DNA from: Suilimivivens sp009774465
GTDB lineage: Bacteria; Bacillota; Clostridia; Lachnospirales; Lachnospiraceae
Direction of reading: 5' to 3'
DNA: 62,997 nucleotides
Assembly (NCBI GenBank): GCA_947382645.1
Contig: CANDAE010000022.1
Location: forward strand, 1 to 62,997
Shown here one piece after another: positions 1 to 8,658 of the stretch. Within the stretch, counting starts at the first letter, position 1. Every line of letters begins with the position of its first letter. Below the pieces are notes generated by a model. That model had not been told where the DNA came from. It saw only the letters and a program-made list of their open reading frames with translations, and made no database searches. The translations under genes and the position numbers were made by a program.

Positions 1-104
1 TAAAAAGAACGAATTTCCGTTAGAATTTCTATGCTTTGACTTGATTGTAGCAGATATGTATTTCGTTAGTCAATTGTTTTTTATAATATGTTGAATATAG
101 GAAT

Positions 105-139
105 ATGCTTCCACAACAAACGATCCGTTGTGGAAGCAT
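105..139. terminator. Strong hairpin terminator
   Basis: Two perfect 13-base arms (105-117 and 127-139) are separated by 9 bases. On the plus strand a run of T follows (139-144), so it reads best as the terminator of a plus-strand gene lying left of the window. It also lies just past the stop of the minus-strand YHYH gene and may stop both. The rest of 1-146 is AT-rich, with nothing else recognisable. Confidence 0.7.
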
Positions 140-146
140 TTTTTCA

Positions 147-701
147 TCACTTTGAAATTCTGTCTTCGTTAACACCACTTTCAATAAAATGATTATAATA
201 TTTAATTAAATCATCTCCAAAAGCGGCCACTAAATCCTGATTATTTTCCTTGTACACCAGTATGCTGAACTGCGCAGACGACTGCCTTCCCTCATATATC
301 CCGCTTGTAATAAAATGATCATATAATGCTTTAGCATCATTTCCACACGCCTTATAAACATCACTATTATAATTAGCATAATATGAGGCATTAAATGCGG
401 CATTATCATAAGAAGTATCCGAAATTGTGACTGATTGATTACTGTTATCACTGCCACTTGTGTTTGATGAAGGGACAGCCTCTGTGTATGGACAAATGCC
501 ATCCGGATGTAAATGTGCCGGATATCCATGATGATAATGATAGGAGCCTAAACCACTTACATTTTTATAATCGTGGTGCCCACCATTGCTGTCAGTTCTC
601 CCGCTATGAGCTTCTACTGTGAGCGGTGGAGTCAAAGTTGTCACAGTTGCACATACAACCAGCAAAGCCAATGCCATTGCAAATATTCTTTTTAATTTCA
701 T
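147..701 (-). CDS. Secreted YHYH-domain protein with C-terminal repeats
   Basis: A 184-residue exported protein. Residues 1-31 form a signal peptide: a basic start, a hydrophobic core, then a small-residue region ending at VEA. The mature start is rich in His and Gly (HSGRTDSNGGHHDY, GSYHYHHGYPAHLHPDG), the signature of YHYH-domain proteins, possibly metal-binding. A Ser/Asn-rich linker follows. The last 85 residues hold two related repeats of about 36 residues (YYANYNSDVYKACGND and YKENNQDLVAAFGDDL), each ending in a xHFIxSGxxExR pattern. That pattern is common in surface proteins of Lachnospiraceae. The gene is monocistronic, downstream of sigE. Function is unknown; the export signal and repeats are seen, metal binding is inference. 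Confidence 0.8.
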   Translation of the reverse strand: MKLKRIFAMALALLVVCATVTTLTPPLTVEAHSGRTDSNGGHHDYKNVSGLGSYHYHHGYPAHLHPDGICPYTEAVPSSNTSGSDNSNQSVTISDTSYDNAAFNASYYANYNSDVYKACGNDAKALYDHFITSGIYEGRQSSAQFSILVYKENNQDLVAAFGDDLIKYYNHFIESGVNEDRISK

Positions 702-825
702 TAGTAAGATTCTCCTCTCATAAAATAATACTTTATATTAAAAGTATCATATTATGAAAAAAAATGTCAGGCGTTATATTTCCATTTAAGTATACCTTAT
801 ATACATATCCGTATAATCCATGCAA

Positions 826-851
826 AAAGAGGCATTAAGCATATGCTCTTT
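826..851 (-). terminator. sigE operon terminator
   Basis: Reading on the minus strand, an arm at 843-851 pairs with 826-835 with one bulged base, followed by a run of five U. It lies 23 bases past the sigE stop and separates the spoIIGA-sigE operon from the YHYH gene. Confidence 0.5.
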
Positions 852-874
852 CTCCTTTTATCTGCTGACAATCT

Positions 875-1618
875 CTAATAACTGTCACGTATCAATTCCT
901 TTTTCAGTCTCTTCATAATCTTTTTTTCCAGTCTGGAAATATAGGACTGTGAAATTCCAAGCAGTTCTGCAACTTCTTTCTGCGTCATCTCCTGACCGTC
1001 CGGCGTGCCCAGTCCGAATCTTAAATTAATAATCGTCTTTTCCCTGTCACTCAGCTTATCGATCGCCTTTAAAAGAAGTTTCCTCTCCACTTCATTTTCA
1101 ATATTTTTGTAGATCACATCCTCGTCTGTTCCAAGAATATCTGACAAAAGAAGTTCATTTCCATCCCAGTCCACATTTAAGGGTTCATCAATGGAAACCT
1201 CCAGCTTTGTCTTATTGTTTCTGCGCAGATACATTAATATTTCATTTTCAATACATCTGGAAGCGTAAGTTGCAAGCTTGATATTCTTTTCGGGATTAAA
1301 GGTATTGATGGATTTGATCAGTCCAATTGTTCCTATTGAAATCAAGTCCTCAACACCTACTCCCGTATTGTCAAATTTCTTTGCAATATAAACTACCAGA
1401 CGTAAATTATGCTCAATCAATATTGATTTTGCTTCATCCTCATATTCCGTCCCAAGATCACTGATAACCGCATTTTCCTTTTCGATCTCAAGCGGCGGCG
1501 GAAGCACCTCACTGCCGCCTATGTAATGAACATCCCCCTGTCTTGTTAGTAGAAAACCGGGCTCTCTGCGATAAAGCTTAAACTGCAGTTTTCCGGGAAT
1601 TGCCACCTTAAAAACCAT
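875..1618 (-). CDS. sigE: RNA polymerase sporulation sigma factor SigE
   Basis: Mother-cell sigma factor of early sporulation, 247 residues, normal for the family. The first ~30 residues form the pro-sequence, ending near GGSEVLPPPL, which SpoIIGA must remove. Region 2 carries the typical EHNLRLVVYIAKKF, DLISIGTIGLIKSINTF and KLATYASRCIENEILM stretches. Region 4 holds an HTH (MTQKEVAELLGISQSYISRL). The start has AGGAGG nine bases upstream. It directly follows spoIIGA (27-base gap), the usual spoIIG arrangement. Family knowledge: SigE drives mother-cell genes, in Bacillus including spoVD, which is the interrupted gene in this window. Confidence 0.96.
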   Translation of the reverse strand: MVFKVAIPGKLQFKLYRREPGFLLTRQGDVHYIGGSEVLPPPLEIEKENAVISDLGTEYEDEAKSILIEHNLRLVVYIAKKFDNTGVGVEDLISIGTIGLIKSINTFNPEKNIKLATYASRCIENEILMYLRRNNKTKLEVSIDEPLNVDWDGNELLLSDILGTDEDVIYKNIENEVERKLLLKAIDKLSDREKTIINLRFGLGTPDGQEMTQKEVAELLGISQSYISRLEKKIMKRLKKELIRDSY

Positions 1619-1645
1619 TCTTAACTTCCTCCTTCATCCTTTACT

Positions 1646-2455
1646 TTATATGGATAATTCCGGCGGCAAAATCATCTGATAGCTGCCTTTTTGGGATATT
1701 TTTCCTTTAAATATTGCTATAATCACTTTATCAAAGCGTTTATCACCGGCATCTGATTTAATTTCCAAAGCATCTATTTCATAGCCCTCAAGCATTCCAC
1801 GCTCTCTTCCTATGCTATGGTAAGGAATTATTTTATATTTTTCCGGTTTCATCCATATTTTCAATTTTTTCCATTCATTTTCTTCCAGGATTGCAACGGG
1901 TTTTTTGCTGATTGGTTCAGTAAGCCCATTGCCTGTATCAATGAGTGCCATAACCTCTACCATTCCTTCATCTCCCGGAAGTAATACCCTGCAGAAGTGC
2001 TCTCTTTTTTTCCTCTGATATCTTTCAATTACTTTCCGGCAAATCACAAAACCGATAAAACCGATACCGGCTGTTACAGATACTGTATCACCCTGACCAT
2101 TGAGAAATGGTACCTTAGCTTTAAGAAAGATTATGAACCCGCCGATCAGAAATGAAACGGAAAACAAATAGCCTTCTCCCCTTAAAAGTTCTTTTATCCC
2201 TTTTGTTCTACAGGAAATTTTTATCATGAACGCTCCCAGCGGAAGCATTCCAAGCAGTACTTTCAGCATATATGTAAGTCCCGGCAGGCACAGGATCGTG
2301 CAATACCCCGCTGCACCAATAACACTTCCGGCAAAAATTCTTGAATATGTGGCAGTTTTTCCAAGTATTCTGCATGTAAGTGTCAAAAGATACAGATCCA
2401 TGACCAGGTTCAATAAAAATATACTGTCAATATATAGGGTACCCTGTAATTGCAC
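1646..2455 (-). CDS. spoIIGA: Sigma-E processing peptidase SpoIIGA
   Basis: Membrane aspartic protease that activates pro-SigE after asymmetric division. The N-terminal half has several hydrophobic segments (LYIDSIFLLNLVMDLYLL and others). The cytosolic C-terminal half has the catalytic motif ALIDTGNGL. I prefer the GTG start at 2455, because a strong GGAGGTGAAGGA ribosome site lies just upstream of it. An in-frame ATG at 2476 would place that site inside the coding region and has only a weak AGG of its own. The protein is about 269 residues. It is first gene of the spoIIGA-sigE operon. Confidence 0.9.
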   Translation of the reverse strand: MQLQGTLYIDSIFLLNLVMDLYLLTLTCRILGKTATYSRIFAGSVIGAAGYCTILCLPGLTYMLKVLLGMLPLGAFMIKISCRTKGIKELLRGEGYLFSVSFLIGGFIIFLKAKVPFLNGQGDTVSVTAGIGFIGFVICRKVIERYQRKKREHFCRVLLPGDEGMVEVMALIDTGNGLTEPISKKPVAILEENEWKKLKIWMKPEKYKIIPYHSIGRERGMLEGYEIDALEIKSDAGDKRFDKVIIAIFKGKISQKGSYQMILPPELSI

Positions 2456-2493
2456 CTTGCAATCCTTCACCTCCATTTCTTATGTACCTGTTC

Positions 2494-2570
2494 ATTATAA
2501 TCATTAAGCCCTTCACAATTTGTCAAACCGTTGTCCTCAAAGGAGTCATTCATCGCGCTATTTTGACAAA
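2494..2570 (-). promoter_or_regulatory. spoIIGA-sigE promoter with Spo0A-box-like sites
   Basis: On the minus strand there is a perfect -35 hexamer TTGACA (plus 2521-2526) and a perfect -10 TATAAT (plus 2494-2499) separated by 21 bases, not 17. The Bacillus spoIIG promoter is known for a similarly long spacer (22) that makes it depend on Spo0A. Two TTTGTCAAA sequences, close to the Spo0A box, are present in opposite orientations: 2519-2527, overlapping the -35, and 2562-2570 upstream. Spo0A activation is inference. Confidence 0.65.
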
Positions 2571-2601
2571 CAACGGATACCTTTTCCTATAAAGCAAAAA
2601 A

Positions 2602-2621
2602 GACAGCCCCGTCAGGCTGTC
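2602..2621 (-). terminator. Terminator after M18 aminopeptidase gene
   Basis: Seven-base perfect arms (2602-2608 and 2615-2621). On the minus strand they are followed immediately by a run of six T. It lies about 20 bases past the end of the M18 peptidase gene and upstream of the spoIIGA promoter. Confidence 0.8.
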
Positions 2622-2641
2622 CATAAATTTCTTTCCCATAT

Positions 2642-3907
2642 TTATTCTTGATAAAATTTTTTGAGTACCTGCACCAGATATCCCACATCCCTGCTTCCTG
2701 CTGTCTCCACCGCCGAATGCATGGCAAGCTGGGGCAGCCCGATATCAACAGTGGGGATAGAAACCTGGCCTGTAGAAATATTTCCAAGGGTTGATCCTCC
2801 CGGAATATCCGAACGGTTATGGTAATCCTGATATGGTACCTGCGCCTTTTGACAAAGTGATTTCATCACTGCCTCAGAATATGCATCTGTTGCATATTTC
2901 TGACTTCCATGATGCTTAATCACAATTCCTCCGTTTAAAACCGGACGGTTTTCCGGATCTGCTTTCTCAGGACGATTGGGATGCAGAGCATGGGCATTAT
3001 CTGCAGATATCACAAAGCTGTCTGCAAGCAGCCGCAGATAATCACTTTTACTTTTCCCAAGGCTTTCCCCAATTCTTTCCAGCGTATCCTTTAAAAAAGT
3101 AGAGGCTGCACCACATCTGGTAAGGCTTCCCACCTCTTCATTGTTAAAAACCACACACATACTGCAATAGCTCTCCGGTTGTGTATCTGCTATCGCTTCC
3201 ATAGAAGCATACACACATTCCAGATCATCCAGTCGGGGTGCTATCATAAGCTCTTTTTCCATGCCGGCAAGTTTTCCCTTTTCTCTTACATATAAAAATA
3301 AGTCACTTCCTAAAATATCTGCTTCTTTTACTTTTGTCTGTTCAGAAAGCCTCTTAAAAAGACTGCCCTTTGCGCCGCTGCATCCCATAAGCGGGAGTAA
3401 ATCTGTCTGAGGATTAAATTCCATCCCTTTATTTGCCTCCCGATTCATGTGAATCGCAAGACTTGGAATCACAAGAAGATCTTCATCCATATTTACATTA
3501 ACAGATTTAAGGCCATCCGCTTCCTTACACACAAGCCTCCCCGCAACAGAAAGGCACCTGTCAAACCAGGTAGAATAAATCATGCCGCCATAGCCTTCCG
3601 TATTCAGCTTAAGATACTTATCCTCCACTTTCATTTCAGGATTGGTCTTTAGTTTAAAGGAAGGAGAATCACTGTGAGATGCCGCAATATGAAATCCTGT
3701 CCATTCTCCGGATGGTATTTTAAATGCTGCCAGGGAAGAACCTCCTCGGGTTACGTAGTAGCTTTTTCCTGCTTTCAGCTTCCACGCATCCTTTTCATCC
3801 AACTTTAAAAATCCGCTCTCAAGTAATTTCTTCTCCATATTTTCGATCACATGAAAGCAGCTTACGCTGCGGTCAATAAAAGATAAACACGCTTTTTCAT
3901 ATTTCAT
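2642..3907 (-). CDS. M18 family aminopeptidase
   Basis: Zinc-dependent cytosolic aminopeptidase of the M18 (aspartyl aminopeptidase-like) family, 421 residues, normal length. Visible family motifs are AASHSDSPSFKLK (first metal-binding His and Asp), APRLDDLECVYA, FNNEEVGSLTRCGA (catalytic and metal Glu), SADNAHALHPNRP, GGIVIKHHGSQKYATD and the C-terminal LAMHSAVETAG with a metal His. The start has GGAGG seven bases upstream. It sits between ftsZ and spoIIGA with its own terminator, so it is likely transcribed alone. Substrate preference cannot be read from the sequence. Confidence 0.92.
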   Translation of the reverse strand: MKYEKACLSFIDRSVSCFHVIENMEKKLLESGFLKLDEKDAWKLKAGKSYYVTRGGSSLAAFKIPSGEWTGFHIAASHSDSPSFKLKTNPEMKVEDKYLKLNTEGYGGMIYSTWFDRCLSVAGRLVCKEADGLKSVNVNMDEDLLVIPSLAIHMNREANKGMEFNPQTDLLPLMGCSGAKGSLFKRLSEQTKVKEADILGSDLFLYVREKGKLAGMEKELMIAPRLDDLECVYASMEAIADTQPESYCSMCVVFNNEEVGSLTRCGAASTFLKDTLERIGESLGKSKSDYLRLLADSFVISADNAHALHPNRPEKADPENRPVLNGGIVIKHHGSQKYATDAYSEAVMKSLCQKAQVPYQDYHNRSDIPGGSTLGNISTGQVSIPTVDIGLPQLAMHSAVETAGSRDVGYLVQVLKKFYQE

Positions 3908-3946
3908 TTTGCTTCCTCCATTTTAAAGTATTCACACTGTCTAAAA

Positions 3947-3972
3947 GGCTGTATATCTGTCGATATACAGCC
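3947..3972 (-). terminator. ftsZ terminator
   Basis: Ten-base perfect arms GGCTGTATAT and ATATACAGCC (3947-3956, 3963-3972) with a six-base loop. On the minus strand four T follow. It closes the dcw cluster downstream of ftsZ. Confidence 0.75.
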
Positions 3973-4006
3973 TCTGAATTTCTCATGAAAATTATTCTGA
4001 TTTTTA

Positions 4007-5209
4007 TTATTTCTTTTGAAGAAAATCAGGTATCTTTAAAGGCTTGTCCGCCACATTACTCCTCAAGTCGCCAGGATTGGTAATACCGCTTACCGGCCGG
4101 TGCGGTGTTGTATTTACATTAGGTGACACATGCCCCGGAATCACATTAACTCCTTCCTGATTTCCTGTCGGTCTTAAGTTAATATTGGGTGTAACAGGCT
4201 TTATGTACTTACCTGAAAATGTGCTGTAAGGAGATACAGGTTTATTCGTAGGAAGCGTTGCATCCTCAAGGCCTGTGGCAATAACTGTAATCCGACAGCT
4301 GTCTGACTTGGTTTCGTCATACATGGCTCCAAAAATAATATTTACATTATCTCCTGCAAGCTCCTGCACATAACTTGCCGCATCGGATGCGTCTGCAAGG
4401 GTAATATCACCGGAAACATTAATAATAACATGGGTTGCACCGGAAATCGTAGTTTCAAGCAACGGACTTTCCACTGCCATCTTGACAGCTTCACTTGCCT
4501 TATCGTCTCCCTTACCTTCACCAATACCTATATGTGCAATTCCCTTGTCCTTCATAACTGTCTGCACATCTGCGAAATCAAGATTAATAACAGCGGGTAC
4601 ATTAATCAGATCAGTAATTCCCTGAACTGCCTGCTGAAGCACTTCATCCGCTTTCTTAAGGGCATCCGGCATGGTTGTCCTTCTGTCAACGATCTCAAGA
4701 AGCTTATCGTTTGGAATTACGATTAATGTATCTACATTATCTTTGATCCTTTCAATACCGTTCAGTGCATTTACCATACGTGCTTTTGCTTCAAAGCGAA
4801 AAGGTTTCGTCACAACGCCGACTGTAAGAATTCCCATATCCTTTGCCAGCTTGGCTACAATAGGCGCTGCACCGGTTCCGGTACCGCCTCCCATACCACA
4901 GGTTACAAAAACCATATCCGCACCTTTCAGTGCTGCAGCAATCTCCTCGCTGCTCTCTTCGGCTGCTTTCTCACCAATTTCAGGCTTGGCACCGGCTCCT
5001 AAACCCTTTGTAAGCTTTTCTCCAATCTGTAAAAGCTTTGGTGCCTTACACAACTGCAAAGCCTGTTTATCTGTATTGATGCCTATAAATTCAACACCGG
5101 TGATACTCTCATCCACCATTCTATTAACAGCATTATTACCTGCGCCTCCAACACCGATCACAATGATCTTAGCAGCAGATTCAGCGTCATTTGTTTTAAT
5201 TTCAAGCAA
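4007..5209 (-). CDS. ftsZ: Cell division GTPase FtsZ
   Basis: Tubulin-like GTPase that forms the cytokinetic ring, 400 residues. The nucleotide-binding loop GVGGAGNNAVNRM, the tubulin signature GGGTGTGAAP and the T7-loop region NLDFADVQTVM are all visible. A low-complexity linker from about residue 320 leads to the conserved C-terminal tail KIPDFLQKK, which binds membrane anchors. The start is TTG at 5209 with AAGGAGG nine bases upstream; no in-frame ATG is better placed. It is the last dcw gene, separated from ftsQ by a 145-base gap that could hold its own promoter. No ftsA accompanies it. Confidence 0.97.
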   Translation of the reverse strand: MLEIKTNDAESAAKIIVIGVGGAGNNAVNRMVDESITGVEFIGINTDKQALQLCKAPKLLQIGEKLTKGLGAGAKPEIGEKAAEESSEEIAAALKGADMVFVTCGMGGGTGTGAAPIVAKLAKDMGILTVGVVTKPFRFEAKARMVNALNGIERIKDNVDTLIVIPNDKLLEIVDRRTTMPDALKKADEVLQQAVQGITDLINVPAVINLDFADVQTVMKDKGIAHIGIGEGKGDDKASEAVKMAVESPLLETTISGATHVIINVSGDITLADASDAASYVQELAGDNVNIIFGAMYDETKSDSCRITVIATGLEDATLPTNKPVSPYSTFSGKYIKPVTPNINLRPTGNQEGVNVIPGHVSPNVNTTPHRPVSGITNPGDLRSNVADKPLKIPDFLQKK

Positions 5210-5354
5210 AGGTCATTTCCTCCTTATCATTCCCAACCCTGCCGGCCAAATACATGCCAGTCACAAAACTCATATAATCTATCATATAATTTTTTCTATG
5301 AATTATCAACTATAAATTTTAGTTTTTCCTGAATGTTTTTTTGATTCCAGTCTG

Positions 5355-6137
5355 CTAGTCCAGCTCAAATGAAATATTATGAGTTTCTTCTGTATAATTT
5401 TCCATTCTAAGCGTTCCGCTTTTCCCCTCAAGCTCCGGAATCATGTATTGCAGTTCCATGATCTTTTCATCCAGATTGGCGCCAACTCCCAGTGCTGCCT
5501 TTACATTTCCAAAATAAAGCGTTACCGAGCCGTCACTGCCAAAATAGATCCTGTCCACTGAAAGGCTATACTTATTTACCAGCTGCGTAATACTTAAAAT
5601 CGAGGAAAAAACCTCTGCATTTTCTACCGGCAGGGGCTCGTACAGAATCACATGATCAAATTTAAGCCCCGTTACCATAGGAATGCCTGCGGTTTTTTCC
5701 GTTGAACTTTCCACAACCACTCCATCCTTGTCAAAATACATATATCTTTCCAGATATTCTACATAACCTGCAAGTGCTTTTTCGTAAACCTCAATTTTAA
5801 TCGTATGTGGATCCAGCACTGAAACATCCATTTTCTCAACAAAGGGAACTCCAACAATACTTTTATCTTTATACTTTAATGACAATAGAAGGGAATTATT
5901 TCCATAATACCCTTCCATTACCATATTGATAATCTCTTCATTGGTATAATGGATATTTCCCTCCACATAAATTGTGGCAACCGTATAAGCAGTAATAATA
6001 TAAAAATATGCCGCCGCCAGCATGGCGACAAATGCAATAATCATACCGCCTATAATGAACAGGCTTTTATGTGTGGAAAAACGTATTCTGTTTGTCTGTT
6101 TCTTTTTTTTCAGTTTTTTCTTAGCCATCTTTTCCAT
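5355..6137 (-). CDS. ftsQ: Cell division protein FtsQ/DivIB
   Basis: Bitopic septal protein of the FtsQ-FtsL-FtsB group, 260 residues. A very basic cytosolic tail (AKKKLKKKKQ) precedes one membrane segment at about residues 29-50. A POTRA-type domain follows (VATIYVEGNIHYTNEEII), then the FtsQ/DivIB beta domain. Its start overlaps the stop of murA by one base (TAATG), so the two are translationally coupled. A second ATG at 6128 (MAKKK) is an alternative start. Sequence is weakly conserved, as usual, but size, topology and position in the cluster fit. Confidence 0.88.
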   Translation of the reverse strand: MEKMAKKKLKKKKQTNRIRFSTHKSLFIIGGMIIAFVAMLAAAYFYIITAYTVATIYVEGNIHYTNEEIINMVMEGYYGNNSLLLSLKYKDKSIVGVPFVEKMDVSVLDPHTIKIEVYEKALAGYVEYLERYMYFDKDGVVVESSTEKTAGIPMVTGLKFDHVILYEPLPVENAEVFSSILSITQLVNKYSLSVDRIYFGSDGSVTLYFGNVKAALGVGANLDEKIMELQYMIPELEGKSGTLRMENYTEETHNISFELD

Positions 6138-7390
6138 TATCCGGTATATATATTTACCCCAAGGTTCTGGTAGTCCCTGCAGATATCTTCATATCCCCGC
6201 TCAATAAAATGCCGGTTTCTTATTATAGTTTCTCCCATTGCCATACATCCTGCAATCACCAGTGCTGCACCGCCACGCAGCTCCTGGGCAGTAACTTCAC
6301 AGCCTAAAAGACTATCCACACCTGTAATTACAGCCCTCTGGCTTCCTGATAATTCAATACAGGCTCCCATTTTTTTAAGCTGTGGTGCAATACGAAATCT
6401 GTTTTCAAAAATAGTTTCCTCTATCACACTGATCCCCTGTGCTGTAGTAAGCGCTGCCATAAGAATGGATTGAATATCAGTGGGAAAACCGGGATACACC
6501 TCTGTTTTTAAATAGGGAACCGCCTTTATATGATCCTCTGCAATAATAGTAAGCCCTTCCCTGGAAATATTAATTTCCGCACCCATATCCTGTGCTGTTG
6601 CAAGCATACTGCGCATTTGGGAAACAGGAGCATCCTCCAAAAAAATATGCCCGCCGGCTCCTAAAACACTCATTAGATAAGTCCCTGCCACAATACGGTC
6701 AGGGGGCGTCTTAAATCTGATCCCATGAAGCTCATGGCCGCCCTGTATGATCAGAACTGAGCCGCCGATTCCTTCTATCACAGCGCCTGCTTCCCTTAAG
6801 AATTCACACAAAGTGACAATTTCCGGCTCCTTTGCTGCATTTTGAAGCACTGTAACCCCTCTTGCCTTCACCGCCGCCAGGATAATATTTTCTGTGGCGC
6901 CCACACTGGAAATGGGAAGCCTTAAAACAGTTCCTTCAAGACTTTTTACTCTTGCTGTAAAACCGCCCTCTTTTTCATATACCGAAACGCCCATCCGGCG
7001 AAGTGCATTTAAGTGCAGGTCAATAGGACGTTCCCCTATGACACACCCACCCGGATAGGCCATAGTAACCTCTCCCACTCTGCCCAGCATGGCGCCAAGC
7101 AGCATGATAGAAGAACGCATGCCTGTTACGTTTTCTCCTGACATAGTATCGTCCGATATATTTCTGGCATCAATGGTAATTGTATTATTGGTAAAATTTA
7201 CCCGGCACCCGATTCCCTCCAAAAGCTGTTTCATATGCTGCACATCCGAAATACGGGGACAGTTTTCTATCACACAGACATCCTCTATCAAAAGCGCTGC
7301 TGCCATAACCGGCAGCACTGCGTTTTTAGATCCCTGTATCTTTGTTTCTCCAAAAAGAGGATTTCCTCCCTGAATATGAATAGCATCCAA
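6137..7390 (-). CDS. murA: UDP-N-acetylglucosamine 1-carboxyvinyltransferase
   Basis: First committed step of peptidoglycan synthesis: transfers enolpyruvate from PEP to UDP-GlcNAc. 417 residues, full length. The N-terminal motif GGNPLFGETKIQGSKNAVLP includes the conserved Lys and Asn. The active-site loop YPGGCVIGERPIDLHL carries the catalytic Cys, the fosfomycin target; MurA with Asp at that position would be resistant. YPGFPTDIQSILMAALTTAQG is the substrate loop. It lies between ftsW and ftsQ; murG, often found there, is absent. Confidence 0.95.
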   Translation of the reverse strand: MDAIHIQGGNPLFGETKIQGSKNAVLPVMAAALLIEDVCVIENCPRISDVQHMKQLLEGIGCRVNFTNNTITIDARNISDDTMSGENVTGMRSSIMLLGAMLGRVGEVTMAYPGGCVIGERPIDLHLNALRRMGVSVYEKEGGFTARVKSLEGTVLRLPISSVGATENIILAAVKARGVTVLQNAAKEPEIVTLCEFLREAGAVIEGIGGSVLIIQGGHELHGIRFKTPPDRIVAGTYLMSVLGAGGHIFLEDAPVSQMRSMLATAQDMGAEINISREGLTIIAEDHIKAVPYLKTEVYPGFPTDIQSILMAALTTAQGISVIEETIFENRFRIAPQLKKMGACIELSGSQRAVITGVDSLLGCEVTAQELRGGAALVIAGCMAMGETIIRNRHFIERGYEDICRDYQNLGVNIYTG

Positions 7391-7467
7391 ATTCTCACCT
7401 TCCGCCTTCCGGTTAAAAAAATAGACCTATTCTAAAATATGTAGCAAAAAGGAAATCGCATCTTGTA

Positions 7468-8658
7468 CTATAAATCTTTCAATCTGATCCCTCTGCCTAC
7501 GCTTAGGACAATCCCTATTTCTATCATCAAAAACAGTACCGCAGAACCTCCATAGCTGATAAATGGAAGTGAAATACCGGTATTGGGAATCGTGTTAGTC
7601 ACTACCGCCACATTTAAAATCACCTGAATTGCAATGTGTCCCATAACTCCTACTACCAAAAGCGCTCCAAAAAGATCCGGTGCATTATTTGCAATCACCA
7701 TAAACCGCCAGATCAACAGGACAAACATCAGCATAATGGCAATTGCCCCAAAGAGGCCAAGCTCTTCACAGATAATAGAAAAAATCATATCATTCTGCGC
7801 TTCCGGCAAAAATCCCAGCTTCTGCACGCTTTTTCCCAGGCCTTTTCCCCAAATGCCCCCGGAGCCAATCGCATACAGCGCCTGCAGTGTCTGAAATCCT
7901 TTTCCACTGGCATATGCCTCCGGATCCAGCCATGCCAGAATACGGGTTCCACGTACCCCAAGGCTTCCGCTGTCGGCTGCATTAACTATGATAAACAGTG
8001 CAAGCGCACATACTGCCGCCCCGGCCAGCCCCAGCAGAACAAATCGCTTATAATCAGGACAGGACACAAACAGCATAAGCACTGCAATCCCCAAAATAAT
8101 AATGGCGGAACTCATATTTTCCGTAACCTGCCATACTAAAAGGCTGACAGGCATGGGAATCATAAGTACAATAAAAAAACCTTTTCCTGTTCTGATCTTT
8201 CTTCCCATCCTGCAGATCAGACTGGCCAAAAACAGGATCATTCCCAGCTTTGCAACCTCCGCCGGCTGAATGGACATACCTGCAATTTTAAGCCACCTTT
8301 TAGCACCGTTTGCCTCCACGCCGAAAGGAATAATCAGAAGAATTAAAATAATAGACACAAGATAGCCAAGTACTGCAAACCTTTCCCAAAAATGATATGG
8401 GATATTGGCAACCACTATCATGGCTGCCATTCCAATCACCGTGGAGACCATCTGTTTTTTCAAAAAATAAGCCGGATCCGGTTCCTTTAAAAGGCTGCCC
8501 TCATAGGCACTGGTGGAATAAAGCACTACCAGACCAAATGCAAGTAGAAACAGCACAATAAACAGCAGGGTATAATCAAAAAATGAATCCTGCTGCCCTC
8601 TGTTTTTCCTTCCCGGACCGTTTCCCCTTCTTCTTTCCGCCACGCTCTCAAGCTCCAA
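7468..8658 (-). CDS. ftsW: SEDS-family peptidoglycan polymerase FtsW
   Basis: Septal peptidoglycan glycosyltransferase that works with a class B PBP. 396 residues with about ten membrane segments. SEDS hallmarks are LKKQMVSTVIG, the WLKIAGMSIQPAEVAKLG loop and the C-terminal NTIPNTGISLPFISYGGSA. The basic tail RRRGNGPGRKNRG before the first helix is cytosolic. The gene overlaps the end of murD by 11 bases, so coupled expression is likely. The family also includes RodA and SpoVE. FtsW (or an FtsW/SpoVE dual role) is favoured by the dcw position. Confidence 0.92.
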   Translation of the reverse strand: MELESVAERRRGNGPGRKNRGQQDSFFDYTLLFIVLFLLAFGLVVLYSTSAYEGSLLKEPDPAYFLKKQMVSTVIGMAAMIVVANIPYHFWERFAVLGYLVSIILILLIIPFGVEANGAKRWLKIAGMSIQPAEVAKLGMILFLASLICRMGRKIRTGKGFFIVLMIPMPVSLLVWQVTENMSSAIIILGIAVLMLFVSCPDYKRFVLLGLAGAAVCALALFIIVNAADSGSLGVRGTRILAWLDPEAYASGKGFQTLQALYAIGSGGIWGKGLGKSVQKLGFLPEAQNDMIFSIICEELGLFGAIAIMLMFVLLIWRFMVIANNAPDLFGALLVVGVMGHIAIQVILNVAVVTNTIPNTGISLPFISYGGSAVLFLMIEIGIVLSVGRGIRLKDL

